Shown here piece after piece: positions 43,790 through 56,458 of a DNA stretch of 64,000 bases. Each line of letters starts with the position of its first letter. The stretch's first letter is position 1. A program made the position numbers and the translations under genes. The notes under the pieces are model-generated. The model searched no databases, was not told the DNA's origin, and was given only the letters and a program-made list of their open reading frames with translations. Origin of the DNA: Phlebotomus papatasi (Eukaryota; Arthropoda; Insecta; Diptera; Psychodidae); contig NC_077223.1 in the NCBI RefSeq assembly GCF_024763615.1, forward strand, positions 59,954,627 through 60,018,626. Direction: 5' to 3'.

Positions 43790-46203
43790 CTTCAATTTTA
43801 GCACTTTAATTTTGAAACCTTGGCCTTGTAGTGTAAGTACGTGGACTTATTAAAAAAAATAGAACAGTAACTTCGACGTTAATAGGAAATCTGCGTGATA
43901 AATAACAAATCTTGAAAGCAATTTTTTGCACTCTATATGTAATTAAATCTACTAAAATTGTCAGTATCATTACTAAAATGCACATTTGAAACTCATCGTC
44001 TTACTTTTAGTTATTAGATTTAACTTAGATTAGATTCAATCAATAAAACAACTTTAAATAATTAAACAACTTTTCCACGTGTCAATGTAAACTGAAAATG
44101 AATAGAAGATATTAACATATAAATCAAACACAAGTCTGATATCTTAAGTACTTTAGAATAGAATATTAAGAAAAATTTAAGCATATAATATTCAATCATA
44201 TACCACCTTTAGATTAAACCCAATATTTCCTTCTAAATGTGATGCGAGGTCTTCTGAATTCTGGGTAATCCCATTAATTAACTATCACAAAAGAAAATTC
44301 TCAGAAGGCATGATAATATAGCATTTTCTTGACTTTGAAGAAACTACACATTATTGGATTTAAATTGCCGGGTTAAACTTCGAAAAGTTCCGAAAAAATA
44401 GAATTGAAACTTTGAGCCAAAACATATTCTTTTAGAACGATATTCCATTCTTCTTCTTAAAGAACTAAAACTTAAAATTTCTGTAAATTTGGCTCAGATT
44501 TTTCGCAAATTCGATAAACTAATTCAAGATCATTTTTCTCATAATTTGATTATTAAAAGAAATAGATGGTTGTGCTTAATTATCATCTTACCCAATGGGC
44601 AAACGATTACTCCGACTCAAAAATGACTGGGTTTTGTTCTACAAGAAATGGTCAAAAGATTACTCCTAATTGGAATCTTAAAAATTCGTCGTATTCGCGT
44701 CGAATTTGAGTCAGAGCATTACTCAAAATTGAGTTAGTAATACATTAGTTATTTTACGGGCTTCAAATTTACTCTGACATGAAGTAATAAAAGCGACTCC
44801 AAGGGACGGTCCTTTTCCGTACGAAAAAATGACGCGCCAAAAACCGTGCACTTGCCATCCTTCTCTACCGCATATGTGCGAAATCGGCGTACGTACTGTC
44901 AATGAGAAAGTCAAATGAACTCCACAATTTTGTACTATACTATCACATTAGACACCGTTTTCTCATTAATTCTTCACATATTTTATTAGTTTTTGCTACT
45001 TTTTATGGAATTTTGGTCAATTTTTTCCAATTTCACTACTCACATTTGCGAATATTTTTCTCATACGACTATTGCTGAATGAGCCGCCCGACATGTCGAA
45101 AATATTCCAGCTGGATGGCAACAACACACAAAAATCTTTTAAAATTTTCACTAAATAGGACTTTTAGACACAAGATTTTTATCACACAATACTCCTGAAA
45201 CAGGAGCAAACACCTTAATTACGAAATTTAATTTTCCATAAAAATTGTCCGGGTATTTATCAACCAAAACACTGCCTAATTTTTGCTTAATTTTTGTCGG
45301 TACTGTCTTTTTCTAATTCACAACACATTTCTCTACTGGAGGAGGTTTTCCTCCTAATGTTACACTATAATATTCTTGAGAAAACACGTGAAATTGCCAA
45401 CTACTTTGCGAATTCACAGCACTGCGTAATTCTATTTGCCATTTGACAAGTGAAATTTCCCCTCAGACATACCCAGCGAGGGGAAGATTATTTATAGGGA
45501 CACTGGAAGTCTCTGGAAGAGCCCATTTTGGCGCGTCATATTTTAGTCGTGGGCGAGTAATTTCAGAGTTATTACGACGCCAAGTGACTTTCGTTATAAC
45601 TGTCATATTATTCCCCACTTTCCGTCATTCAACGCTCTGACGACCGTCACAGGACACATTTTTGGATCCAGAATACATACATCCAACAGTAATCTTCCTC
45701 AAAATTGCCGTTTGGGTATTGTCATTATCTGAGTTGTTTGCATCGTGTACTATGTGAAAATTCCACTGTTTTAAATCTTTTTAAGAAATCTTGAAAACAT
45801 CACTTATACAGCATACAAGGGTCTGGAAAATCTACAATTATGGAAGTCTTCGGTATAAACTTTTGGAAGTAAAATTGGATTTTAAATATGCTCAAAATTC
45901 TCAAAATTCTTTACATAAATCCTCAATGTTCCACTAAAATAGCGGAAGTAATGAAACATTAAGCTTAGAATTTTCAAACTAAATAATTTCGATTTGAATT
46001 AAAATAAATTAAAATAAATAAATTAATTAAATAATTTTATTTTGAATAATTTATATTGAATTTTGAATAAATTAAAAAATTTTAATTTGCATATATGAAG
46101 GAAATTTACTAAGATAAAATGAAAAATTGAGAAAAAAATTGTATCCTAATGCAAAGAAAAAACTCACACACAAATCATTTATTTGACCGAAAGTTCTATA
46201 AGA
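43790..46203. other. Non-coding block upstream of the odorant receptor
   Basis: Mostly AT-rich. A perfect 14-bp inverted pair, ATGACGCGCCAAAA at 44829-44842 and its complement at 45526-45539, with recurring 'gagt(t)a(a)t(t)ac' wording around both, hints at a ~0.7-1-kb DNA element. 45900-46150 is extremely AT-rich and adjoins the receptor start; no clear TATA/Inr could be chosen. Confidence 0.35.
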
Positions 46204-47705
46204 ATGCGACTAAAAGGTATTGATCAAAAAAGTTTCATTCAATTGTGCACCAGTAACGATTCAATAATGTTGTTAACACACCATAGTGTATTGATGAAAA
46301 TGGTGGCATTTTACTTTAAGTTTTGGAGCTTGGACTTCTTGCCAAAATCCAAATTGAAAATCATTAACATAGTCAAATTGATTATTTATCCATTTGGAGC
46401 TGGTCTTTTCACTTTTTGTTCAACTTGGCATTTGTTCTTTGAAATGGGAGACTACAGTGATCTCATTGATGTTTCCTTTACAATAATCTTCATATTTGCG
46501 ACTTTTCAATGCAACATGGTGTATTGGATAATTAACATTTACAATAAAACAAGAATTTTGAAAATTTTTAGCTATTTTGACATGACAATTAATTCACAGG
46601 ATTATTTAGTTGCTGATTTAAGGAAGAAACATTATGAGAATAACACAAGACAGATCCTTACCCTTGCCAAGTAAGTTAACGTAAAATATGGTAAACGGAC
46701 AATTATTTTATTAAATTTTTCAGTTTATTTGATTGATTTTGATTGAATTTTATTGAACGAAATGTATGGGACTAGAACTCACTCATCCCTGTTTAAATGT
46801 GAAACATAAAAAATTACATAACAAAAAATGATTCTGCGTAATTAAACCGAAAATTGGCATCACATAAAGCTTTGTTTTTTATTTTTCAGAATTTTTCTCA
46901 CCGGAATAACCATTTCTGGAGTGATAATCATGGCATTCGATATGTACCGCTCAAAACTCTACATGCCGATATTTTTTTCCTTTCCTGGAATACCCTTGAA
47001 TAGCATCTTGTTCTATCCTATCAATATAATTGGCCAATTAATTTTATACTTCGCGTGCTTGGAGATTCTAATGTGGTCCGATACCATTATCATGGTGTGC
47101 ATTATGTATTGCGATGCAGAACTGAGGACCATAAGAGACCTGATACTATTCCTGGAAAATGAAGAAGTTGTAAAGACGAAATCACAGTTTATGCTCAAAC
47201 TTATTTATGAAGTCCATAGAGATATTGCTCAACAAGCCAAGGAACTAACTGACTCCTTCTGGCATATTTACTTTATTAAACTTTTAACCATAATGCTGTA
47301 CCTCTGTTCCGTCATGTTTATTTTCCAATCCTTTGATGCATCACTAATTGTACCCTTTAATGCTAGTATGATGATGGTATCACAGATATTCATCCTCTGC
47401 TTCTTTGGGCAAATTTTGCGGAATAGTTCTGAAGAAATGTGTGATTCACTTTATATGACCAAATGGTACGAGATGACAACGAAAAATCTTAAAAATCTAC
47501 TAATGCTAATGACAAGATTTCATAACCCTATCAAAGTTGAAACATTTGGATTTGGAGTAATATCGATTTATACCTTTGTTCAGGTATTTTTGCTATTGTC
47601 TTTTCACTGGGAATAATTCTTATACTGATTAATTTTTTTTTCTTATTGCAGATCCTTAAAGCTTCTATTTCCTACGCCACTATTCTCTATACAGTTTTCA
47701 CATAG
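46204..47705 (+). CDS. Insect odorant receptor (7tm, Or family), three exons
   Basis: Exons 46204-46670, 46890-47583 and 47652-47705 join to a 404-residue protein, the usual length for the family. Introns are 219 and 68 nt, with GTAAGT...CAG and GTATTT...CAG borders, in phases 2 and 0. I start at ATG 46204; upstream in-frame sequence has no ATG before a stop at 46147. Several hydrophobic spans fit the seven-pass, cytoplasmic-N-terminus topology (about 52-78, 88-112, 156-175, 196-228, 283-302, 314-330, 376-402). The C-terminal hallmarks are clear: FFGQILRNSSEEMCDSLYMT, then KWYE, LLMLMTR and KVETFGFGVISIYTFVQILK before a short tail. Such receptors form ligand-gated cation channels with the co-receptor Orco in olfactory neuron membranes. 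The ligand is unknown, and no neighbouring receptor copies are seen. Confidence 0.93.
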
Positions 47706-47811
47706 CTCACACATTGTGAGATGCTTAAACACCGACGCAAAAACCACTCTAAAAATTTTCAACTATATAGTCTTGATAGATAGGTATTTATAGGCTAAAT
47801 TCAATATTCTA

Positions 47812-47817
47812 AATAAA
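47812..47817 (+). terminator. Polyadenylation signal of the odorant receptor
   Basis: AATAAA lies 107 bp after the receptor stop codon and is the first canonical signal there. Confidence 0.6.
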
Positions 47818-47820
47818 ACT

Positions 47821-48165
47821 ATTCTTTTAGCAAACAAATAAGTCTTCAATCTCTCTGAATGTGTCCTTAATATGATCGATGAAGTGATAACAATAGAACA
47901 ATTATTGATATTAGAGTAGTGGCGAACCTTTAAAATGGAGAACCTTTGAAATTGGACATTTATTCATATTTTTGAAACGAATTTATACTTATTATAGTGT
48001 GATTTAACTTCACAATTGATTTGTGGAGATAAATTATATCAAAATTAGATCCGGTTCCGTTTAAAAATAGGAAAAAATGTCCAATTTTAAAGCTTCTTAA
48101 ATTCAAAGGTACCCCATACTTCCCCCTAAATTTCATTCATTATTTTATTTTCTACCGCTTGTCTC
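47821..48165. other. Non-coding, DNA-element relic
   Basis: 'aattcaaaggtaccccatac' then TTCCCCCTA (48101-48127) matches 18581-18606, the presumed right end of a GGGG/CCCC-type element. A partial inner inverted match ('gaaattggaca' 47947 and 'tgtccaattttaaa' 48078) supports it. Confidence 0.4.
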
Positions 48166-48170
48166 TATCG

Positions 48171-48440
48171 GGGATCCAAGTTAAGAGACTTACCTTTAAG
48201 AGGCCCATACCTGTCAATCGTTCACCACTTCAGGACAGGAAGATGTTAGTGATGGATCCCAAGACACTCCAAATTAATATTCTGAATTTGCTTCTGCCAT
48301 CTTATCCTAGGTCTGCCCCGAGTTCTGGAATCCTCCACAATGGCTTGCATAGTTTCTCTGGGAAAACTTTTTTCATAACTCCTATGAAATCCTAAATTTT
48401 GCAAAAATATAGTATAAAGGAGGGGTTCTACAGTTTCTGC
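48171..48440 (-). pseudogene. LINE reverse-transcriptase C-terminal relic
   Basis: The minus-strand frame reads SFPRETMQAIVEDSRTRGRP followed by RIRWQKQIQN and LGIHH, the 'MQAIVE...GRPRxxW' tail seen at 18770-19035. The two relics share MQAIVE and so belong to the same or sister families. It has no upstream RT core and is truncated. Confidence 0.7.
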
Positions 48441-49409
48441 TACAAGGGATTTACAAAACACGATTAGAATTAGACTAATTTTTATGATAAAATGATCAGT
48501 TGAGAATTGCAAGATTAAAAGCAAAATGAAACTTAAAAATATGTTCTACAAACCAAAAAAAAAATCATAATTTCTTGAATTTTATAAGTTCGAGCATTCA
48601 TGACAGCTCAAACATTTTGCAACTTTGAAAAATATTTACAGCAAAATATATTTAAAAAATGGTTTAGAATGGGGACAACGCAAGAATGTACTGGATTTCA
48701 GAAATAATAGGGTTAATATAATTAAAAGCAGATGCCTTCTAAACTAAACCCCTTGCACTATAATTTCTGAAAGTTATAAAAGCCTTTTTTCATATACATT
48801 TTTTTAAACGGATTCAGAAAATACAATATTAAAACCCTACAAAGTATGGAAATGTTCAAAGTAGTTACACAATTTTGTAAAATTCCTGAAGCTATAGGCT
48901 AATGAATTGCACAGATGGATATGAAAATTGTAACTTTGGAATGCAATAAGTACTCTTTTCAATAGTATCGTTTAATGTATTTTACTAGTTAATATCAACC
49001 ATTTCATATTTAGCACGCCCCTGGCAAGTTGCCTGAAATTTGAAGCCACTTTCTCATATTTCGATTTAAATTTTTATGGAAAGTTTTTTGCACTCGCGAC
49101 CGTTACACTAAATAACAAAAAAGTGAGAAGTTTTTCCGTATTATAAGATACCTTTCTGTATGGAGGGATAAAAATACTAAATTTTTGTTTAAATAATTTT
49201 TTTCCTCGGAGCACTGTGAGCTGAGTCCGATATCAATTTAGGAATTGGCTTCAAATAGCTTTTTATAAAAAAATTAACTTGCCACATGCTTGATATTTAG
49301 GTATAGCGACTCCGAATAAGGAATGCTGGAAGGAAGACTGGATGAATTTAGAGTATGAGCCAGATTAGAATTTTCCACATTGCCAAATTGAAGCAGAGAA
49401 TTCCCTATA
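48441..49409. other. AT-rich non-coding block
   Basis: No gene or element end is recognised. Confidence 0.4.
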
Positions 49410-50371
49410 GGGGAAGGTCGTCTGCCTTCAAACGAAAAATGGAGTTCCAAATTTAAGATTTTTTTCTGAAGAATCCACAAAATGGATTTTATTTTCTACT
49501 ACACCAAAAAATTCTCTTGTTCATTCGGCGTATATGATTACCTCATTTAGCACTTGCAAGTCCTCAGTTTTTCCTTCTGAGGAAATTAAAAAAGTGATGT
49601 CGATTTGTATGAAGGCAGCTGGCATAGTCTGCCTTCAAACGCGAGGCAGCTGCCTTTAAATGTTTTTTTTTCACTGAGAATATTGAATCAATAAAACTAA
49701 ATGGGCTATAAATGAATAGGTTGAAGCCTAACGCACTCACTAAAATCATCACTGCAGTCAAAAGACATTAAACAATAACTTTTCTTCACATTTTTCTGAA
49801 GAACTGTTTTGCACATGAAAATTTGGAAGAAAAAGCCATTGAAGTTAACAATTGTCAACTTGAAACATCCCGGTCGGAGCAAGATAGCAGGTTATAAGTA
49901 TTTGTATGACGTTCGTCAGAGAAAAGTAGGAGTTCGATTTCACATGTTTTAATGTATGGAAAGATAGGATTTAAAGGCACACGACATTAGCATTTAAAGG
50001 CTGCTGCAAGGTGATATTTCCAAATTTTTGACACCCACAAAAATTGTGTCATCTGAACCAAAATGTATTAACAGAAATATTAAGCCTGATTAACCTTCTA
50101 TGTGTCACAATGGAAGATTTATTTGTAAAATGATTTTTACTATGAAAAATCACATGATTTGTGGAACATCAAAATTACAGTTTAGAGCTCATTTTCATTT
50201 TTTTTTATCTAGCATCTAGGAAATAGGAGCTAGGCTCTCCATTTTTTGATGATTTGTGAGGATGATGGATATCTACCTAATAGTTAATAGAATATAATTT
50301 ATGCTTTTGAGAACAACGAAAAAATCGCAACATTTGAAGGCTGCTGCATTTAAAGGCAGACGACTTGCCCC
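49410..50371. mobile_element. TA-flanked ~960-bp element with internal subrepeats
   Basis: TA-GGGGAAGGTCGTCTGCCTTC at 49408 is complemented by GGCAGACGACTTGCCCC-TA ending at 50373. Inside, the phrase 'ggcagctgcctttaaatg' and relatives occur near 49645, 50000 and 50330, suggesting internal copies of the subterminal motif. No transposase was seen. Confidence 0.7.
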
Positions 50372-50373
50372 TA

Positions 50374-51615
50374 ATACTCCGATTTGATTTACCATTAGAA
50401 AATAGAACTGAAAAACCTTAAAGTCGATTAACAAAAAGTAATTTCACTCAAATAGGGCACAGTTGAGTAATAATGACTGTAAATTTTTATTATTTTTATA
50501 CAAAAATATTTTTCAAGCTTTCATGAATTGAATGTGCAATGAATGAATCACATCAACCATATTATGTAACTTTTAGTTTCCAGTGCAAAAATTTATGGTG
50601 AAATTAGGCTGTTTAGTGGTGACGTAAATGTTGTGCAAAGGGGGAAACCTTACTCTGCTTTCGCACAAATCACCACTAAATTTTCTTTTTCCTCTTGAGG
50701 AAAATCTGATGATTAACTGGGGGTATAAGAGACAAAATTATGAACCTAGTAAGTAAGAGATTTTTTTGATATAGTTTAAGAATGTTGAGAATCGATACAG
50801 TTTGTATGGTAATCTGAAAAATCACTTAATTTGGACATTATTTTTGTGTGCGAAAAAAAGGCAATTCTATTAAAGGCCATTACATATTGACAGTAATTTT
50901 TTTTATTTTGAATTTTACCGTTTGTACCTACAGAAATACAGATAATTTCCTTTAAAAAAAGAGCAATTTTTGACGAAAATCCCTCTCAATGTGTAAAGGG
51001 TGTAAAGGTCTTAACATCTTACTTTGTTTTGTGATATCAGTGTTGTGATAAACTGGGGAATGATGCACTTTGTAAATCCCCGTAGACTGATATTGAGACA
51101 ATGGATATCGATAGCCAGTCTTCATCATATCATTTCACTAGTCAGGAACTTTCTCTGCAGAATAGTAGCAAATACCTCGAATTATTGAGAGTTCTAGTCT
51201 CACTAGGGATGTTAAACTAATGGACAGGTTGCCATCTTCAAAGAGTCATGCTTTTATTGGATAGATTTCCTTAGTACTTTTAAATTGGTAAAGTGAAAAA
51301 GACCACGAAGAAGTATAAGTCTTAAGCAAGTCAATACGGCACTGGAAGACTTTCATAGCGGAAAGTCAGTAACGCGTCCCAGAGTACATGAAACATTAGT
51401 GCCACCCTTAATACATATTATAATATTTTCAACATTTTGGAAATACAGCATCCCAAAATTAAAGTAATTAATTGGTATTTTATAACACATTTCTAAAATA
51501 TCTAAATGATCCTAAGAATATATTAATTAATTTAGGGTGATGTTAAATAGAGCGTGGCATCAAATGGTTCCTCTTGTGCTATAGGTGTAGTATCTGACAG
51601 ATTATATTGGATTCA
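50374..51615. other. AT-rich non-coding block
   Basis: No gene or element end is recognised. Confidence 0.4.
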
Positions 51616-51619
51616 AATA

Positions 51620-51869
51620 GCGCTGACACACCTTTTCAATTTAGTAAAATTCAATCGTTTGAAATTTTACCTCTTACTCTTTCAAACTGAAATAAGATAT
51701 GTTTGTCTCTTTCTGTCAAACGAAAATTGAAATTTCAGTTTCATTTTCAATTTCAATTTTGATTTTCATTTGACAGAAAGAGACAAACCTATCTTACTTC
51801 AGTTTGAAAGAATAAGAGATAAAATTTCAATCGATTGACTTTCACTCAATTGAAAAGGTGTGCCAGCGC
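51620..51869. mobile_element. MITE, long inverted arms, GCTGACACACC ends
   Basis: The left arm (51620-~51740) and right arm (~51755-51869) are imperfect complements over about 110 bp: GCTGACACACCTTTTCAATT outside, and 'agatatgtttgtctctttct' inside. The centre is only a few tens of bases. The flanks 'ttcaaatag' and 'ccaaatgg' may be a decayed target duplication. Confidence 0.75.
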
Positions 51870-54570
51870 CAAATGGATTCAGATCTTCCAGTGTTCGTCA
51901 GGGGCCGCTTCTTCCTCAAATAAAAATTCAAAATTTTACTCCAAAGCTTTCGACCCTTGGTATGTGTCTTCCTCAGTGGGTCAATTCAAAATTTTTTAAT
52001 CAACTGGGAAATGTCTAACGTCTGCTTACAACTACGCATCGCCACTAGAACTTCTCAACTTCTTGAGATTTTGTATATTATTTCCTTGATGCTGTTGGCT
52101 CTCTCTCAATCGCTTTGTCTAATTTCTCTTATGGTTTATTCCAAATTGAAAAATATTTACCTTGCTCATATTTGGTCAGAATCGTTGCTACAGCAATGTT
52201 CTTGACTGCCCTTGTAAATACTTTTCGAAATAAATTTAAAATATTTGTACTAAACAATAAAATTCCAGAATAGTCAGAAAGAAAAATTATATTTCTATAT
52301 ATTGAATCTTGAGTTGAAGTTTAAGCTTATAGAAATGATACTGAATGCGCCCAATCTTCCCTGCATTCTGGATAATACATTTCTATGTTTGTAACATCGA
52401 AAACAAAATTTTATAACAAACTCAAATTTGGGTTTTATTAGGCATCTGGAATAAATCCATTGTGCTCACTGCTAAAGAACCTGAAATTAATAATTTAATT
52501 ATTCTATTATCAAACTTACACTTGTTAGTTCTTCATAAAGTATCAGACTAAAATTATCACGGTTTTATGATAATTCGATTTGCAACAACTAAATATACGA
52601 AGATTGGTATCTATTTAGAGCTTTTCAGGCAGTGGACTTTTGGTAAATGTGTAATGCACTAATTTCTAAAAAGCTGCTTTGTGCACCATTCAATTGAAAC
52701 AGTGAATAAGTATTATTGAGACTGCGGAATAATTCAGTGATAGTAGCTCATAGGATTCGATGCATCAAAGCTCACCGCGTGTGTTTGTGGAATTCCTCCA
52801 GTGTTGTGGTTTCCTTTTGAAAGGCTCCATCAAAGAAGTGCTTCAGTTTTTCACCCTCATAGTCAGTCCTATGACTTTCAATTCAGTGCTATGTTGACCC
52901 TCTGTGCATCAAGATATTTTTTTTTATAGTGTAAGCTGATTTTCTAGATGCATTCATTGAAATATACGTAGTGAACATTAATTCCATTAGGTGCCTCCTT
53001 ACTCCTTGTTGCAGTTTAGTGATTAAAATAGTAACTTCAGAAAAATAAAAAATTATTATAAAAAGTAGTAAGTAAAGAGCAGTGAAAAAGACAAGTTCAA
53101 ATTGAGAATAAATTGTAACTTATTTGTAAAAAAGTGTCTTTCAAGTGATAAATATAACAAGAAGACATTCATCGAAGACAATATTCTACCGGGTGCTCCA
53201 AGCCGGATATATTGGCTATTTATTGATACAATTATTTCTGTCTGCAGGTAATCATCTTTAAACACTCCTTTATACCATGTACTCGATGATCTCTTTTATA
53301 ACATCGGAATACGCATTTCTTTGCTAATTATTATTGATTCGATATTATACTCTTTATTTTAAAATACAATTAATAATTAAATTTACGCGCATTACGGAGT
53401 AATGATGTCTACACACTAGAAGCAATTTTCGTCAAAAATTGCCGTTTTTAAAAAAAATCTGACGCTTCTGCCTACAAGGATAGAGGAAATTTTCTTTAAA
53501 AAGGCATTTTTTAAAGAAATTGCTCCTAGTGTATATAGAGGCCTTAAAACGCACTTAAAATTAAAATACTTTTTTTAAATAAAGTCATCTAATAAAATGT
53601 ATATAACGTGTTTTAGGAAAATTCTGTTTAGTTTACACGAAAAGTTTGTTGACTCCATTTAAATCTACTTAATCTTAGTTGTTATGATATATAAACATTG
53701 CACTTAAATAAATCAAATCATTTCTAGGATTTAACAATTTTACAAAGTTTAGATTGTTTGTGCACTTACAAGCGTGTTCACCAGTTCGTTAACAATTTAA
53801 AGATACTCTGTGAATACCTTCGTATTTACACATTATTATCATTCTGCTGAGAGTGGCTGAGAGAATCCAAAAACCTTTGATAAAATAACAATTGAGTTTA
53901 GAAAAGCAAAGATCTGAGAAAATCTATATTTATATAATAAAATAATTCATTTATGTCAAAAATCAATAGAATTTAAATGAAACAAACAGGCGGAAGGGGT
54001 TGGAGTTCATCAGAGTAGAATTGCGTGTTGCCACGTGGTAATTATTCAATAAATGCACGCAAATGTAAATTATTGATATAATATATTTTGAAGTGTATGG
54101 GCAAAAGGGGGCCTTTAGTTCCATGCTTTTATTATCCCAAGATGATTATCTAGTAATTGCAGACTTGGTGATTGAAATAAGACAATTAAGATTTTACATC
54201 ACGATGGTGCACTGAGAAAAAGATTAGTGCTACAGGCAACACCAAATGAGTGTATCAGACATACCAAAGGCTTCTTCCAATTTATATATCATTCACTTAG
54301 AGAAGGTTGAAGAAGTTCCCAGAAGTTGAAATGAGTCTTATGATAACTCAAATCCAAATTCTCAAATGAGGGTTAAGATTATATGCTCGTGGCTTGTTTC
54401 AACACTCATTGAGGTATTCACAAGATTCATTAGGTAGAGAGTGGAGGAGGCTTGTTTGAATCTATAAAAAGAATATATATTTATAAATCCTCTCACTAAA
54501 ATTTTGCTTTTCTATAGTTTTCTTTATCTTTTTTAATACGTAATTGACATGAATTTGCACGAAAATGAGT
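51870..54570. other. Unique block, possible non-coding first exon near 53010-53248
   Basis: 53005-53248 has the texture of an insect 5' UTR: a GCAGTT initiator-like start near 53013, AT-rich purine-rich leader, then 'ctgtctgcag' directly followed by GTAATC, a plausible splice donor. No ATG-led coding follows in the window. Otherwise there are no features. Confidence 0.3.
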
Positions 54571-54900
54571 AGGGTAAATGTGCCAAATTTCGGCCTTCTT
54601 CTAATTTCGGACACTTTGAGTGTATTTTCGGCCAAGTATATAAATTAATTAAAATTATGTACGTAATCTTCGAATAGTCAATTAATTCATTTTGCTTTTC
54701 AATATTTATTCATCTTAGGATGTATTAACACAAAGACCGTTAAATTTTAGGTATAATTTGAATTTAAATTGTGTTGTAAAAACTCAGTGTGGAAACAGTC
54801 TTACAAAATATGTGACAGATCACTTGTGTTTCTAGCAGTCTTGTGATTTGTGGTGAAATGCAGAGAGTTTTCCTTCGATGTTTTTCATTAAAATTGATTA

Positions 54901-55110
54901 CACTGAGAGAAATCCGAAAAGTTAAAATAACATTCCGGAAATGTTAATTTTACCCTGCAGTATTTATCCGACAACGGTGTAAATATTACCCTTTTTAGGT
55001 GTATTATGGGTTAAAGTTACCCTTCTTTCATCTTGATTTTACTCTTAAAAGGTGTAAAATTAACATTAAAAAATGTTGATATATTTTTACACCCAAAAAG
55101 TGTTATAGTT
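54901..55110 (+). repeat. Half copy of the long-palindrome MITE
   Basis: CACTGAGAGAAATCCGAAAA and ~200 following bases match the left arm of 39206-39617 and stop near the palindrome centre ('acacccaaaaagtgtt'). The mirror arm is absent. Confidence 0.75.
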
Positions 55111-55401
55111 ATGAGGAAAAAAAGTTAATCGCAGCCTCTTTTTTTCTCATTGTAGTTTTCATTGAAGATTGTTTCTGCTTATGGTAACAGTGAATCAATT
55201 TTTAAATTTCGGGTAAAATTTCCCAGCTGGTTTCTGTATTTCGTGTAAAACAGCTGATATTTTGTGAGTGTCTCTCCGGAGAGGTAATGTTGCCTGTTCC
55301 GGCAACATAGCTTTCCTAAATTTCTTATTCATTTTATGATTTTTTTTTCAATTTCTGAGTTCTACAATGTCTTTAGAGAAAACAATTGCTTCTGTTAAAA
55401 A

Positions 55402-55551
55402 GATGATGTGGAAAAGGCTTTGGCAGAGTTCAAGAAGGGCAAATTGCTACGGGAATCTGGGCGTAAATTTGAGATGCTACTATTCAGGTCTTCAGGACAA
55501 ATTACACGGAAGATCTCAGGGCTTGTGGGTCATATAAACGTATTAAATTAA
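55402..55551 (+). pseudogene. Pipsqueak-type HTH transposase relic
   Basis: A 49-codon open segment: DDVEKALAEFKKGKLLRESG then RKFEMLLFRSSGQITRKISG and a short tail to TAA. 'EEDxEKALxxxxxGxxxxxxxxKF' is the usual first-helix pattern of pipsqueak domains in pogo/jerky transposases. Codons after RKFEM have diverged. Confidence 0.55.
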
Positions 55552-55873
55552 ATATTAAACTCGTTCCGTATGACGTTTAGAAATTTTCTATCCGTTGTTT
55601 CACAAAAGGTAGTCACAAACAAGGTGGCCGGAATTTTACTCAAAGTGGCCGGAATACTACCCAAAGTAATGTCCACATTTTTACTAATTTTTCAATATTT
55701 TAGGAAGTGATTAAAAGAAAACAAGGTTAATAAACTAGTTTTCAAGGTTCCACACAACCCTCCCGAAAAGGAAGTTACAAGAAATATCAATATGTGTTAA
55801 AAGTATTGCATTTCAATCTTAGGACTTCGGTGCTTATTTGCAACTATGCCGAAATTTGGCACACTTACCCTAA

Positions 55874-56218
55874 TAAATTTGTGTTTTTTTTTTGTTTTCC
55901 ATTTTTTTATTTCTAATTTCGTTATTTATTTTAAAGACGCCCTACTGTTCCACAAATTTTTATATGGTACTCACGTTTTAACGAAACACTCTTAAGCTGA
56001 TATTTCGTATGAATTTTGCCAAATGAAAATTATCTCGACTGAAGTATATTTTTGTGTTAAAGACATTAAAGCTTATACTTCAGTTGAGGTAATTTTTTAC
56101 ATCTAATTTTACATCAAAATTGATGAACAATAAATTGACGCCTAAGAGTGTAATCCAATGTTTATATTTTGACAATACTTATGAGTTTTGTATAGCCTTA
56201 AATACGAACATTATGGCA
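55874..56218. other. AT-rich non-coding block
   Basis: A short imperfect inverted pair around 'ctgaagtat/atacttcag' (56038-56090) is seen. No gene. Confidence 0.4.
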
Positions 56219-56220
56219 TA

Positions 56221-56456
56221 CAGTAGACTCTCGCTCAATCGTCTCTTTTTCAATCGGGCGCAAAATTTTGTTGACAATTTTCACGTTTGATTTTAAAGCA
56301 AATTTGTTCAAATTCACTGTTCTCAAATTCTTATTTTATCGTGATTGTTTATATTTGAGGGCTTTTTGTGGAATTTACAATGATTTCGATGCCCAAATTT
56401 CTCGATAATTTGAATGACATTTTGCCCCACATGCCCGATTGAGAGAAAGTCTACTG
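56221..56456. mobile_element. MITE with CAGTAGAC...GTCTACTG ends (pogo/Tigger type)
   Basis: CAGTAGACTCTCGCTCAATCG at 56221 (first 20 bases) is complemented by sequence ending AGTCTACTG at 56456, with TA at 56219-56220 and 56457-56458. The 236-bp element is non-coding. Same end type as 41758-42099 but a different family. Confidence 0.75.
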
Positions 56457-56458
56457 TA

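Larger units (their letters stand above)
54572..55871 (+). mobile_element. Pogo-like DNA element, ~1.3 kb, with nested MITE half
   Basis: TA-GGGTAAATGTGCCAAATTT at 54570 is complemented by AAATTTGGCACACTTACCC-TA ending at 55873. A half copy of the 39206 palindrome sits inside at 54901-55110. At 55402-55551 a frame reads DDVEKALAEFKKGKLLRESG and continues to a stop, a pipsqueak-type HTH relic. The subterminal wording ('tttcggacactttgagtgta') parallels the 59469 element ('ttttggacactttgaggata'). Confidence 0.75.

Noticed and set aside
51957..52205. Hydrophobic 82-codon frame, possible second receptor fragment
   Set aside because: Lacks any odorant-receptor hallmark; starts within a generic repeat-like phrase.
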